Shown here: positions 1-11,906 of the stretch, piece after piece
Position numbering within the stretch: the first letter of the stretch is position 1
Layout of the letters: the number at the start of each line of letters is the position of its first letter
Assembly (NCBI RefSeq): GCF_024679095.1
Contig: NC_066567.1
Location: 11,548,727-11,612,726 of the forward strand
Origin: Eriocheir sinensis
Taxonomy: Eukaryota; Arthropoda; Malacostraca; Decapoda; Varunidae
Direction: 5' to 3'
DNA: 64,000 nucleotides
Translations under genes and position numbers: made by a program
Notes under the pieces: model-generated
Seen by the model: only the letters and a program-made list of their open reading frames with translations
What the model was told of the DNA's origin: nothing
Databases searched by the model: none

Positions 1-1256
1 TCGCTCCACACACACAGGTCCTCTCTGTCCAGAGTCTCCACTCTGCTCGCCACCGTGTACACCGCTATCAGGTCTCCTCTTTTTCTTCTTCTCTCCAGGG
101 TTGTGAGCCCCATGCTATTGAGTCTCTCCTCGTAAGTCCGATCTCTAAGTTCCAATACCATCTTAGTTGCCATTCTCTGCACTCTTTCCAGCTTTCTTAT
201 GTTCTTCTTTTCGTGAGGAGACCAGACCACTGCTGCATGCTCCAACCTTGGCCTTATCATTGTAACTATTATTTTCTTCATCATCTCCTCATCCAAATAC
301 ACAAATGTCGTCCTTATGTTCCTCAGCAAATTCATAGTTTGTCCCGTTATCCTGTTGATGTTTGTCTGGTGACATGTTCTCTGAGACAGTCACTCCCAAA
401 TCTTTTTCTTCCATTCCTCTGCATATTATCTCACTTCCCATCTTATAATCATATTCATATCTTCTTCCACTCCTACCAAACTCTATTTTTTTACATTTCC
501 CAAGGTTGAACTCCATCTGCCATGTACCACTCTCCTCCCATATTTTGTCCAGGTACCTCTGCAATGCCTCACAGTCCTTCACATCATTCACTCGTCACAA
601 TAGCTTTGCATCATCTGCAAACAAACTCACATAGCTGGTCACTCCGTCCACCATATCATGTATATAAACAGCAAACATTATTGGCGCCAGCACCGAACCT
701 TGTGGGACCCCACTCATCACTGGGCACCAGTTGGAAACCCTGTCCTTGATTATTGTCCTCATTTCCCTGTTTATTAGGAAGTCCTCCAGCCACTTAATAA
801 GTCCATCACCCACTCCACCCCTATTTTTAACTTTCCAAATTAGTCTTCTGTGCGGTACTTTGTCACATGCCTTTTTCAAATCCAGGTACACTCCATCCCC
901 CCAGCCTTCTCTCTCTTGTATTAAATCTGTCACCCTTGAGTAATAACATAACAAGTTGGTGACACAAGATCTCCCTCTCCTGAATCCAAACTGGCAATCT
1001 GAGATAATTCTTTCCCTTTCTAAAAACTCCGACCACCTGTTTTTGACTAGCCTCTCACATATCTTTACAATCACACTAGTGAGTGATACCGGTCTGTAAT
1101 TTAATGGGTCCTCTCTCTTTCCTCCTTTATATATTGGTACTATGTTTGCTCTCTTCTAATCCTGTGGCACCCTTCCTTCACTCAGGGAGGCACTCATAAT
1201 GGAGTGCAGTTTCTCTGCAAGTTGCTCACTACATTCTTTCAAGATCCACCCTGATA
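1..1256 (-). mobile_element. LINE-A copy 1, RT domain, truncated
   Basis: Non-LTR retrotransposon fragment read on the minus strand. The 3' part runs off the window start. It matches the fuller copy at 57538-61270 closely, including the RT core and the C-terminal region (about 1-590). The 5' side stops exactly where a TA-flanked MITE begins at 1257, and the expected upstream LINE sequence does not resume after that MITE. Frames are broken between 1 and 600, so the copy is dead. Jockey/CR1-group affinity is inferred from the SGVPQGSVLAP and FADD boxes. Confidence 0.85.
595..1074 (-). pseudogene. LINE-A reverse transcriptase fragment
   Basis: This 159-residue open stretch covers the RT palm of a non-LTR element. 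Visible blocks in order are QFGFRRGRSC, the motif A region YLDLKKACDKVPH (the aromatic seen as F in the 58 kb copy is C here), motif B SGVPQGSVLAP and motif C LFADDAKLL with both catalytic aspartates. It has no start codon context or upstream endonuclease, so it is a remnant and not an active gene. Confidence 0.85.
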
Positions 1257-2771
<1,515 letters not shown>

Positions 2772-3567
2772 TAGCAGTTTTTGAAGGCAGAGTAACTTGA
2801 CTCTGTATATATAGACTTTGGCCCTGTCATTTCCTGCCCACTGGTGGACGGGGCAGTAACGTGTGTGGAATGTGTCGCAGCAATGCACGTGGTCAGAGCT
2901 GGTGAACCTGAAGTCGTTGCCCCATCATCATCGCTACTTGTATTATGCCACCCAGATTCACTGTCCTCCTCAGAATCACTTTCCAGAGTTACGAGCGATC
3001 ACTACCGGTCAGTACGTGATGAATCGGCTATCCAGAGTGGACGTAGCCACTGGCCGCACGGACCGACTAGGCGTTTCGAACGCAGATATTCTATTTTTAC
3101 ACGTCCATCCACTAGGAAAGCCTCATATGCACTGACTTGATGATAAAAGTACTCAGGACAAGGGTTGACATATTTGGGGAGGAAAAAATTTGGGAGACTG
3201 GCTAACATTAGCGAAATATCAGGCAGCGATCACCACCACCGTCCTCTGTCAACCAAGCGGCGATCGCCGCTCCCCGTCCCGTAAGGGCTACTGCAACTTC
3301 TGAGCAGTGAAGTATTGCCTTTATTGTGGAACAACTCAACCACCCAATTACCCACGGCTGCGGAGCTTCGCATTCAGATCATAGCTTACTTCTTAGACAA
3401 CCCTTAATTCCTAACACTGGAATTCAAACTGACATTCATCATCTGTTTTCCTCCAGCAGGTTCTCAACACAGGCCACCTGACTTAAACATGCATGGACTA
3501 GTCTTGAGGGTAGAACTTCCCTGAACTTTCACAATGCAGTGGCATAACAATGTATTTTTCATTTCAG
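2772..3567. other. Unassigned; acidic Ser/Asp/Glu-rich minus-strand frame
   Basis: I recognise no complete gene. Between about 2850 and 3010 the minus strand reads an acidic, serine-rich stretch (LESDSEEDSESGW, then SSDDDG). Low-complexity acidic N termini like this occur in piggyBac-type transposases, but no catalytic domain follows and no TTAA ends were found. The last 20 bases are the pyrimidine-rich acceptor of the TERT exon at 3568. Confidence 0.3.
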
Positions 3568-3797
3568 GATGAAGACTTGGCTTGTGAAAGTGGGTCCAGA
3601 AATTTTCATCTAAGCAACAGTACTGTCTTCATTTTTCTCAAAGAAATGTTGCAGACTCTTGTGCCCGAGTCAGTTTGGGGCAGCCAAAAAAACTTCAAAA
3701 CTGTGGAAAGATTCCTTTGGAAGTTGATTGACTTGGGAGCCCAGGACACCCTAACCATTGGTCAACTACTTGACAGGATGAAGCTGCAGCCCATAAG
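3568..3797 (+). CDS. TERT: Telomerase reverse transcriptase, RNA-binding-domain exon
   Basis: This internal exon of telomerase, the enzyme that adds telomeric DNA from its own RNA template, has acceptor TTTCATTTCAG and donor AAG|GTACGT. The 76 codons include LVPESVWGSQKNF, followed by LIDLGAQDTLTIGQLLDRMK. These match the QFP-type block of the TERT RNA-binding domain (VPxxxWGSxxN ... ISLGxxxxLSLQELxxKM in vertebrates). No other RT family carries this block. The exon ends two bases into a codon, in phase with the block at 7149. Upstream TERT exons are not in the window, or I could not recognise them. Confidence 0.88.
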
Positions 3798-4966
3798 GTA
3801 CGTGAATGTCCAATGTCATTCATATCCTCATCAATGGTTCTAATGATAATCATGGTCAGTACAATACAAGTCTTTTCTCCTGGCAGTGGCAGGCTGAGCT
3901 GTGCTGTCACGCATCCCGCCCTGCCCCCTAATCCTCTGGCACTTATTGTATTCTCTCCGACAGGTTCTGAAATAACCAATAGATATTATCGCCAATTTTG
4001 ACCATCTTGATATTTTTGTATTGCTTAGTACAGGTACCTCTTATGTGAGTTTAAAATACCCAAATTTTTTTAATGTGATGTTAAAAAGACAGTATATAGT
4101 TAAAATTACATGATTTTTGGCAGGGTTTTAGTTCTCCATGTGGCCTCCAGATTCCAAGGGATTTTTCCCTTGCTTCTCCTCCGTCTCAGCGGCTTAGGGC
4201 TGCTGTGGGCAGTTCTGCTGGATGTGCTATGGAGGGTTAGCAACACTGAATGCACTGCATGATTGAACTTGATGGTCAGACTTTAGTCCTCATGCACTGA
4301 AACGTCAGCCACACATACATACACACACACGTCAGCTGTTGGGGCCGTAAACACCACCGCTGATCCACTCCTGCCTGTTGACCAGGAAATATGGAATTTA
4401 CCTATATTGTCTGACATTCAATTATGGCAATCATCCTGGCTGCATGACCCTGTGTTGGCGATGGTGTGTGTTGTGGCAGTTCGCCAATAACGACATTATC
4501 AAAGGCGACATCTTGATGTGTGGGGACAGTGTTCTGATCGTCGTATGTGGGCAGCGATGGTGTCCTGACATGATGGCCAAGACAGTTGACAACGGTATTA
4601 ATTGACAACGACTGGAAGAGGATGGTTGTAACACCATCTGGAGGGAATAACAACGCTATTAGGACAGTTGGTGATTATCTTGCAACCTCACCTGGCAATA
4701 AAATGGGTGTGCCCAACATGAAGCTTACTTTGCCCAGTTCAGGAGGATCAACACCAATCACAGGGACTGAATGAGGGAGGATACAAGCCAGAATTTTGTG
4801 ATTGCCTACCTCCACTACTGCCAGCAGACTGAATTGCAACACACATCAGAGTAGACCAATGCCATTATGGCAATCTAATGAAACTTCCTCTGGGTTGACA
4901 ATAACCTGTTAGATTAGCTAGTATTAAGCTTGACCCTACACTGAAAAACAACAATATATATTGGGA

Positions 4967-5300
4967 GGCGGTGGCTGAGTGGTTGGCGTGCCGACGCCGC
5001 GTCCAGGAAGGACATGGGTTTGAGTCCTGCCGCTGCTGGCTGTGATTTTCAGTCACTGCCGAGTGGCTAAACTACCACATGCTGCCCTGAACACCACCTA
5101 TCAACCTGGACTCTAGAATCCTTCTCTTAATAGAAAGCTCAAAGATGAGCTTTGGGGGCAGCATGAGCCAGGCAAGATGGTGCCACGATAGACACTTCCT
5201 GCACCAGAATGGACTGGGCTGACCATCAGGCCCTGCAAGTAAAGCCCACCGGCTCAATGGTCTACACAGATGATCGGTGCTGTGCCATGGCATTATCTGC
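4967..5300 (+). mobile_element. tRNA-derived SINE, family 1 (copy 1)
   Basis: The head resembles a Ser/Leu-type tRNA with pol III promoter boxes: box A TGGCTGAGTGGTTGG and box B GGTTTGAGTCC. The body that follows is shared with copies at 28518, 35022, 45406 and 63748: the GCCGAGTGGC region, ACCACCTATCAACCTGGACTC, then GGCAGCATGAGCCA. The large non-tRNA body and multiple copies rule out a true tRNA gene. The 3' end fades near 5300. Confidence 0.85.
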
Positions 5301-5968
5301 ATTCAGTTGGTTGGGTGACTAAGCTGCCAGGTGCAGTTTTCCCCATCATGAGTAGATCCTTAAATGCTGACCATTGCTCACATCAAAATGATGTCGTTGA
5401 GCGGACATCGAAGGTTGTGGTTTATATATTGCTGACGGATGGCTGTTAGAGGTGCTGATTATTTTGAAATTTACAAAAGCTTTGGCGCCCAACTTGGCGT
5501 GCTACGATGGTCGGTGAGATCGCCGATGCTGCAAATGATCACGGGATTACTTGAAGATGGCGGGATGAGGCATGGTGACCACCGTGGTTGGCGACATTTT
5601 CTAATGTCGGTATTTTCGAAGTGCATGATCATGGATGTGTGACCCCATCCTAGAGACAACCCTGAGTGGAGGAGGCCAGGGGTGCCACAGGTTCATGGCT
5701 TGGAGTAAGTTGGTAGATCCTTCCAGGAGGTACTTGGGATGAGAAGGCAGCATGCTTGGAGACTTGCTTGGAGAATCCTTGGGGTTGGCATTGTAAGGTG
5801 GTGGCGCCCCCAGCATGTGTTCCCATGGATTAATTGAGCACAATGTCTCATTTCTGTTTGTGTTATTCAATACATATATTCATGCTCCATGATATTAATT
5901 TTCACTCACATTGTAGTGCCAGGGGCCCTATGTTGGGATGATTTTACAGATCTGGGGTACTGGAAGTG

Positions 5969-6589
5969 TCAACCCTTTTGTTGCGCATTGCGAGTTAGGC
6001 AGCTATCCCCCCAGGTGCACATGGGCAGCCCAGCGGGGAGGAGGGGATCTCTTTTAACCTCTGTATCTCAAAAACTATTCGTCACAGCTAAAAACAAAAA
6101 ACACCATTGGAAAGAGGAGGCCCAGATCTATATGACTCAGTTATGTATGCCTCTCTCTCTTGAACATACAATCACTTTCTGAGGTGTTGCCTGTGAATTA
6201 CTATGTCGATGCGTGCGCGACGGTCAGCCATATTGAGGGAACTGCGGAGATCTCTTCATGGGTTGCTGGCAAGGTAGTATTGTCAACTGCAAAATTTACA
6301 ACTATTTGGTAAAAAAATCAGTCAGGTGATAGGTGAAGCTATGCAAAAATGCCGCTATATTGAACAACATCCTCCAGTTACTCGTCCGTAGATTTTCTGC
6401 TCTAGGCTGATATGATTTTCCACCAAATTTAATGGAAAACCCACTGAATTAGCAATGGTGTGGGGTGAGAAATATTGTTAGAACACTTATACGCAGGAAA
6501 TTTGAGTGTGACTGGAACTCTCAGCGAGGTTGCTACCGGCAAATGCGCTAGTCCTCGCTGCAAGTATTTTACAGCACAGAAAGGGTTAA
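5969..6589. mobile_element. Probable TTAA-type MITE, diverged
   Basis: The left end reads TCAA then CCCTTTTGTTGC. The right end is the inverse of CCCTTTCTGTGC, followed by TTAA. The ends fit the CCC(N)T..TTAA pattern of the clearer elements at 14051 and 38556, but one target copy is mutated (TCAA) and the repeats need a one-base gap. The interior has no recognisable gene. Confidence 0.45.
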
Positions 6590-7148
6590 GTATCACATAA
6601 GTGTTAAGTCCCCTCCTCTGGTCAGATTTCCATTCCCCCTCTTCTGTTATATACATTTTTGTTTTCCATGCAGTGAACCTGGGTAGCTGCCCGTCCCGTC
6701 CCCTCCCCTTGCATGTCTTGGGGTGGGGTGGTGAACCCGATTACCCTCCCCTCTCAGGCTATCTTTTTATGAGTTAGCCCTAAGAGTCAAGCGTTAACCC
6801 CCTTTTTTTTCTTTTTTATTCTGATTTAATTCCTCCATGAGACAAGGGAGACATATTCTCCCTAGATCGGTGGAGTGGTGGCGCTACCCAAGACAAACCC
6901 CTAGTACTTTTGGAATCTTAAACTCCCTTTGACCCCTTCCCTTAGATTACCACCCGAGTTTAAGGATTATCCTTTGAACCCCAAGTTTTGACCACCACAA
7001 CATAACTTGTTTCTCATTTTTTAATTATGTGTAACAATAACCAACCTCATAGATTTGTAAACCTTAAAACAACACCAAAAACTTGAGCATTTACACAAAT
7101 ATATTGTAGACACTAGAAGAGTACCTAACCCTTCTTTTTCTCTTCCAG

Positions 7149-8105
7149 GTTGCTTCAAGTACACAGCCAGGCAGAAAAAAAGTATGTACTCAGTAAGTTT
7201 TTATTTGGATATTGCAAAAGATTATCATTGCATCTCTTAAAGCTTTTGTTGTCACCTCCAAAATTTCTGGAGGTGGCAATCAAATTTTTCAGAAGGCATT
7301 TGTGCTTTATCTCAAGAAAACAACACCCTATTTACTACTCAGCCAGATAATGCTGAAGTGCAAGGGAAGGTAAAACTCCTTCCCAAAAGAACTGGAGGAG
7401 TGCGCCCTCTTTTCATGGGTGTTAATAAAAGCTTGGATGATGACAAGCTAAAAGCTAGCATGTGGCTTATTAGATACCTTGCCAACATGGAAGAAGGCTT
7501 TAAAGGCCACCTGGTCTTGTAGAGCAATGGAAAAATGCTCTGTCTGTGCTGGGAGATGAGAGATCTCTATTATGTTAGAGCGGATATAAAAAGATGCCTT
7601 TGGCTCAGTTGATACCAGCTTGCTGAAAAAACTTCTGTACGATACTGTGAGTGACTCACAGTTCTTTGAAGAATTCAAAAAACTCTATACTGCAAGAAAA
7701 GGCAAGAAGATTCCCAAATATGAAAGTGACTTCTATGAATGGATCTCTGTAAAAATGACACCTTGGATAGCTCATTCACATTACAAGTCTATGGCCTGTG
7801 AGAACTATTGACAAAGCACTATGTTCAACAGTAACATTTGGAAAAAGGAAGGTAACCCTTGCCTCAGGGCTGCCACAAGGATGTTGTCTCTCAGGAGACC
7901 TTTGTAATTTTTATTACTCAAAGATGACATCCGAGTATCTGCACGACTTCATTAAGCACGTGATGGTACTCCTGAGACAGTAGATGACACCTTTATATAT
8001 CAAAGTCAGGAAATGGCAATCCATTTCAAAGATCTCTTATTGAAGAAAGGAATCCATGCATTCAATTGTTTTATAAACAAATCAAAACTCTCTCACCAAT
8101 TGTAG
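7149..8105 (+). pseudogene. TERT: Telomerase RT: T motif through motif C/D, multiply frameshifted
   Basis: The acceptor TCTTCCAG at 7148 joins the previous exon in phase. In order: KYVLSKFLFGYCKRLS with a leucine-rich run (T motif, about 7190-7260); GKVKLLPKRTGGVRPLF (motif 2, 7364-7414); GLVEQWKNALSVL (7513); LYYVRADIK then DAFGSVDTSLL (motif A, first Asp at 7583); TLASGLPQGCCLSGDL (motif B', near 7860-7905); VDDTFIYQ (motif C, 7980); and FINKSKL (motif D). The open frame changes near 7345, 7515, 7562, 7592, 7800 and 7980. All three catalytic Asp codons survive. It is either a degenerate TERT or a real one carrying assembly indels. No intron is apparent across these motifs. Confidence 0.82.
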
Positions 8106-8859
8106 TTCAATGTGCAGAAATTCTCTTTTAATGGCTATATTCTTTTGCTTTATTAGCTGTACTTATAAATAATTCAAGTTTGGAGAGTACCATGTAGATA
8201 TTCCTTGACCTTCAATAGGTCATCAAGGTGCTCAGGAGGACCTTCGAGAGCATTCAAGAAACAATCAAAGTAAAATGAATGAGTTCATTGAAAATAAACT
8301 AGTTGGGACAATAAGGATTTTTCCTTCCACACAGTCTCATATCTGAAAATTATTCAAACCTGAACACACTGCTGGACAATGTGTGTGGCGCCTGGGAATG
8401 ATTAGTGGCTATAAGATCCAAGCACTGTTGAACCACGCATGTGATCTGCTTTGGGAAGTATAACTCAAAAAAGTTTTTTGAGTGCCATTTTCATAGCAGG
8501 AAATAAAGTTTTCCAAAAAAAATTCTACGTGGCAAGGAACAGACTTTGGAAAGCGAGGGACAAATATTTGTTCTGCAATTTTTGTATGCAGCATCTACTG
8601 TTCCTCTTACTGTCATTTCCCGTGACACTCGGAAAGTCCTCACAAAGGAAACTGGCGCCATTGTTCTCAGGAGAGTTAAGGAAAGTAGAGAGGCACAGAT
8701 CAGAATATCAAAGTGCTGTTGAAACATTTAGAAAATCTTGTGACTGGAAGTGTGCTTGGAGTGAATTAGAATAAGGAACAGTGTGACCCCTAGCTGTACA
8801 ATGTGGCATGACAGCTTGTTATGCTTGTATGATCCTTCAAGGTACTTGGTACCAAAAGG
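8106..8859 (+). other. Possible TERT C-terminal extension or 3' flank, unresolved
   Basis: Past motif D a plus-strand stretch could encode motif E-like FSFNGYIL (about 8120) and LTFNR (about 8200), recalling the TERT sequence after the catalytic site, but stops and frame changes intervene. An open frame at 8451-8774 has no recognisable domain. I cannot fix the end of the gene, and no poly(A) signal was assigned. Confidence 0.3.
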
Positions 8860-8990
8860 CATGAGATAGCTCTCCAAGTCACTCTTCACTGTCATCGTTT
8901 CACAGCCATACAGTAAGGTAGCACAAGCCTGGCGAACAGAACATTTAAGAGTAGGTCATTCCTTATCAACATTACAGAAAGGTCCCAGGC
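8860..8990 (-). mobile_element. LINE RT C-terminal fragment
   Basis: The minus strand reads RQACATLLYGCETMTVKSDLE. This matches the block (..LLYGSETW..) downstream of the RT palm in non-LTR endonuclease-RT elements. Only about 40 residues are recognisable. Confidence 0.65.
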
Positions 8991-9119
8991 GGTTAAGTTG
9001 CTGATTAATGATCCAGGGGAGGATTAGGCCTATCGGAAACCTCTATAAATACGGTAGCCTAGACTTTTACCTCTGTGGTGGGTGTGGAAAAAAATTCACG
9101 AAACTCAAAATATATATTA

Positions 9120-9480
9120 TTATCTATATCTCTGACACTGTGTTACCTCATGTGGGAGACTCCCCTGCAGAAGTGGCCATGCAAAATATCTCCACTGCTG
9201 GCACCCCCTCTGCACACCCCAATCCTGCTACCTCCAACTCCTAAGCTCACCCTATTGATTCACTTCACAGGTGGTCTTCCCTGATACCCCTCCCGTAATC
9301 CTTGCCTCCTTCCTCTCCTAACAAGTTAATTTCTCATCATGTGTCCAGACCATCTCAGCATACCAGACTTCATTCATTCAACCACTTCACAATCCACTCC
9401 CTTTCATTTAATAGCCTCCTTCAAACCCGCTTCTGCGCTTTCATTCTTACTCCATCCATCGTCTGAAACACCACTGTATG
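9120..9480 (-). mobile_element. LINE 3'-end fragment
   Basis: The minus strand near 9330-9370 reads MLRWSGHMMR, the conserved end of non-LTR RT proteins (MLRWxGHVxR), followed by a basic, Gly/Arg-rich stretch. In an intact element this block would lie downstream of the LLYGCET block, but here it lies upstream in minus-strand order. The two are separate or rearranged pieces. Confidence 0.6.
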
Positions 9481-9592
9481 TATATCGTGATTGCTGTGCT
9501 GCATTCCATGTGTTCATCTCAGGGGTACATGACAAGTTAATAAGAAAAGCCTGTGTCCTCTTGCCCTATGCTCACACTGTCTTCTATCCTCA

Positions 9593-9744
9593 GGAGGCGA
9601 TGAGTGGTTAAGCGTGTGGGTGTGGTGAGTCCGAGACCTAGTGTGGACAGTTGAGTCCCCACACAAATATGCTGATTTTTCAAGCCCTCCTTGATGGTGA
9701 AGATTTTATGCTGTCCAGGACCCGTATACAAAACTTATTTACCT
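9593..9744 (+). mobile_element. tRNA-like SINE head, cut by assembly gap
   Basis: GGAGGCGATGAGTGGTTAAG resembles a box A-containing Ser/Leu tRNA head, and ACAGTTGAGTCCCC a degraded box B. About 100 bases of unclear body follow before the run of N. Assignment to SINE family 1 rests on the head only. Confidence 0.5.
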
Positions 9745-9844
9745 NNNNNNNNNNNNNNNNNNNNNNNNNNNNNNNNNNNNNNNNNNNNNNNNNNNNNNNN
9801 NNNNNNNNNNNNNNNNNNNNNNNNNNNNNNNNNNNNNNNNNNNN
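9745..9844. other. Assembly gap, 100 N
   Basis: Exactly 100 N, the conventional length for a gap of unknown size. The gap hides the 5' LTR, primer-binding site, gag, protease and most of the RT of the gypsy element whose pol resumes at 9845. Confidence 0.99.
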
Positions 9845-9939
9845 CTTCTAAACTGGCACCTCTGTATGATCTCTTAAGAAAGGAGTAAAATTCAAATGGA
9901 CTGCAGTAGAGGAGGGGTTTTTCAGGACATAAGATTTAT

Positions 9940-10452
9940 TTGAGGAACTCAACGCTGTTAACAAGCTTTGACGGAGAATCTCCCTTAATTGTAGAAGTGG
10001 ATGCATCCCCTGCAGGTGTGGGCTGTGTTCTTCTGCAAGACAAGCAGGGCATTGAAAGACCAGTGTATTTTGCTAGCAAAAGATTGTCACCAGCTGAAAA
10101 GAATTACTCTCAGATTGACAGAGAAGGGTTAGCTCTAGTGTTTGCACTTAAAAGGTTTAGGTATTTCTTGCTTGGGAGACCTTTTCTAGCCAGGACAGAC
10201 CATAAGCCCTTAATAGGACTGTTTGGTAAGGGAAGGCCTGTTTCCCACAATGCAAATTCAAGAATACAGAGGTGGGCTTTGTTGCTATCCCAATATGATT
10301 ATGATCTTGTTCACAAGGCAGGGAAGGACAATGTTGTGGCTGACGCCCTGAGCAGGCTACCCATTAGGGATGATTTTGAGTCGGCCAACCCTGCTGAATA
10401 TGTAAAATTAGTAGAGTCACTGAATTTTGAAGACATCTTTTCCATACTGTGA
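9940..10452 (+). CDS. Gypsy pol: RNase H domain
   Basis: The RNase H domain degrades the RNA strand during reverse transcription. It shows VEVDASPAGVGCVLLQ (first catalytic Asp), PVYFASKRLSPAEKNY, the Glu-bearing DREGLALVFALKRFRYFL, RTDHKPL and the terminal DNVVADALSRLP. The frame is the downstream part of a pol polyprotein interrupted near 9885. Its last codons overlap the next frame by four bases (10449-10452), so the split of pol into two frames is probably a mutation. Confidence 0.9.
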   Translation: MRNSTLLTSFDGESPLIVEVDASPAGVGCVLLQDKQGIERPVYFASKRLSPAEKNYSQIDREGLALVFALKRFRYFLLGRPFLARTDHKPLIGLFGKGRPVSHNANSRIQRWALLLSQYDYDLVHKAGKDNVVADALSRLPIRDDFESANPAEYVKLVESLNFEDIFSIL

Positions 10453-11618
10453 GAAAACTGACCAAGAGGGACCCAGTACTTAGTCAGCTGAGTAGCTGTC
10501 TGAAATTTGGGTGGACTAATGAGGTTGAGAACCTGTTAGTAGATTATGCATCTGTGAAAGCGGATCTGAGCCTGCACAATGATGTCATTCTTTACCGGAA
10601 TAGGGTGCTGGTGCCAGTGGATCTGCGTTGCCAGGTACTCGAGCATTTGCACATTGGACATAATGGCATAAATGCTATGAAAGCTGAGGCAAGGAACTGG
10701 GTATGGTGGCCCAAGATGGATCAAGATATTGAAGAGGTTACCAAATGTTGTGACATTTGTTTCAAGAATTATAGTACATCAGCCAGTCCAGTCCTTGCCT
10801 GGCCCAGTGCAGGTATGCCATGGTCAAGGTTACATATAGATTATGCAGGTCCCCTTGAGAATAAGTATTTCCTTGTGATTGTAGAAGCCTTTTCAAAATT
10901 TCTGGATGTTCATGTGACAAACAGTATAACCTCTGCTGCTACCATTGAGTTGCTCAGGAAGTCCTTCTGTAACTACGGTTTGCCTGATATAGTTGTCTCA
11001 GACAATGCTTCTTGTTTTGTATCACAAGAAATGCAGCAGTTTCTTCAGAAAAATGGTGTTAAACATGTAACTCCGGCCCCATATAGTCCTGCATCTAATG
11101 GACTGGCAGAGAGATCAGTAAGGTCCTTGAAAGAAGGGTTGAGGAAGTTCCAAAAAGGTAGTCTAAGCACTAGACTCTGTAGATTTTTATATAATCAGAG
11201 GAAGACAGTTCACTCTGCAACTGGCAGGTCGCCAGCAGAAGTGATGTTTAACAGAAACTTTAAGACAACCATTGAGTCAGTCAAGACTAATACATCTAAA
11301 GACAGGGTTTTAGTTCAACTGAGCCATCAAGTTTTTCATGATGAAAGTAAACTTTTTAAAATAGGTGATGCAGTTTTTGTAAGAAACTATAGTAAAGGAG
11401 ATGAATGGGTGAAAGGGGAAGTTGTGGAAGTGTTAGGATTAAGAAATTACAAGGTTGGGGTTCAGGATTTTGGTAACATGTTATGGAAGAGGCATGCAGA
11501 CCAAATCATGCATAGATACCTGGTTACAGCTGGTCAAGAGAAGTCTGAGGGTGCTGGCAGTACTAATTTACCACCTAGAGACAGTAGTGTTCCTGTACAG
11601 GGGGGTGATTCAAGTTGA
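10449..11618 (+). CDS. Gypsy pol: integrase
   Basis: The 389 residues contain an HHCC zinc-binding region (HLHIGHNG ... CCDIC). The DDE catalytic core has its first Asp in HIDYAGPL, its second in VVSDNASCF and its Glu in SNGLAERSVRSLK. A chromodomain-less C terminus follows, with GDAVFVRNY and VLGLRNYKV (the usual GPY/F-like module). The core is intact, so loss of function would come from other breaks. The TGA at its end looks premature because a family-typical tail continues in frame to 11801. Confidence 0.92.
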   Translation: MRKLTKRDPVLSQLSSCLKFGWTNEVENLLVDYASVKADLSLHNDVILYRNRVLVPVDLRCQVLEHLHIGHNGINAMKAEARNWVWWPKMDQDIEEVTKCCDICFKNYSTSASPVLAWPSAGMPWSRLHIDYAGPLENKYFLVIVEAFSKFLDVHVTNSITSAATIELLRKSFCNYGLPDIVVSDNASCFVSQEMQQFLQKNGVKHVTPAPYSPASNGLAERSVRSLKEGLRKFQKGSLSTRLCRFLYNQRKTVHSATGRSPAEVMFNRNFKTTIESVKTNTSKDRVLVQLSHQVFHDESKLFKIGDAVFVRNYSKGDEWVKGEVVEVLGLRNYKVGVQDFGNMLWKRHADQIMHRYLVTAGQEKSEGAGSTNLPPRDSSVPVQGGDSS

Positions 11619-11906
11619 CCAGTGGGTTCTGGAGATAGTTATGACCGTGGATCAGGGGAAGTAATCGAGTTCCAGGACCACAATGTAACAGGGCAGACCG
11701 TGACAATTCCAGAAACCCATGAAAAGGTACCAGTACCCCAGACTCCTGTACTGAGACGATCCGGAAGAGTGCTGAAACCTCCGGATCGACTCAATCTCTA
11801 AAGGTGTCTTACTGTAGCTCCTGTAATCTTAAGTTTATATCTGGATGTCATAGTTATGTTTTTTTATTATTTTCTCTGCTTCATGTAGAAAAAATAGGGG
11901 AAGGAA

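Larger units (their letters stand above)
3798..7148 (+). other. TERT intron
   Basis: This 3.35-kb intron separates the two TERT coding blocks. It begins GTACGT and ends with a strong pyrimidine tract and TCTTCCAG. It contains a tRNA-derived SINE (4967-5300) and a probable TTAA MITE (5969-6589). In 3798-4966 and 6590-7148 I see only unassigned AT-rich sequence and a short ACAC run near 4320. The open frames at 4378-4653 and 5439-5870 show no recognisable domain. Confidence 0.7.

Noticed and set aside
4967..5045. Possible tRNA genes at SINE heads (also 33980-34049, 48511-48600, 63748-63830)
   Set aside because: Box A and B are present but the cloverleaf is degraded, and long SINE bodies with A-rich tails follow in multiple copies.
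7149..8105. Penelope-like element or LINE as source of the 7149 RT
   Set aside because: The in-phase junction with the QFP-type exon, the T-motif block and the TERT-type motif 2 and A spacing favour TERT. No GIY-YIG domain or LINE endonuclease is near.
8451..8774. 107-residue plus-strand frame as the TERT C terminus
   Set aside because: I could not align it to TERT C-terminal motifs with confidence, so it is left as unresolved flank.
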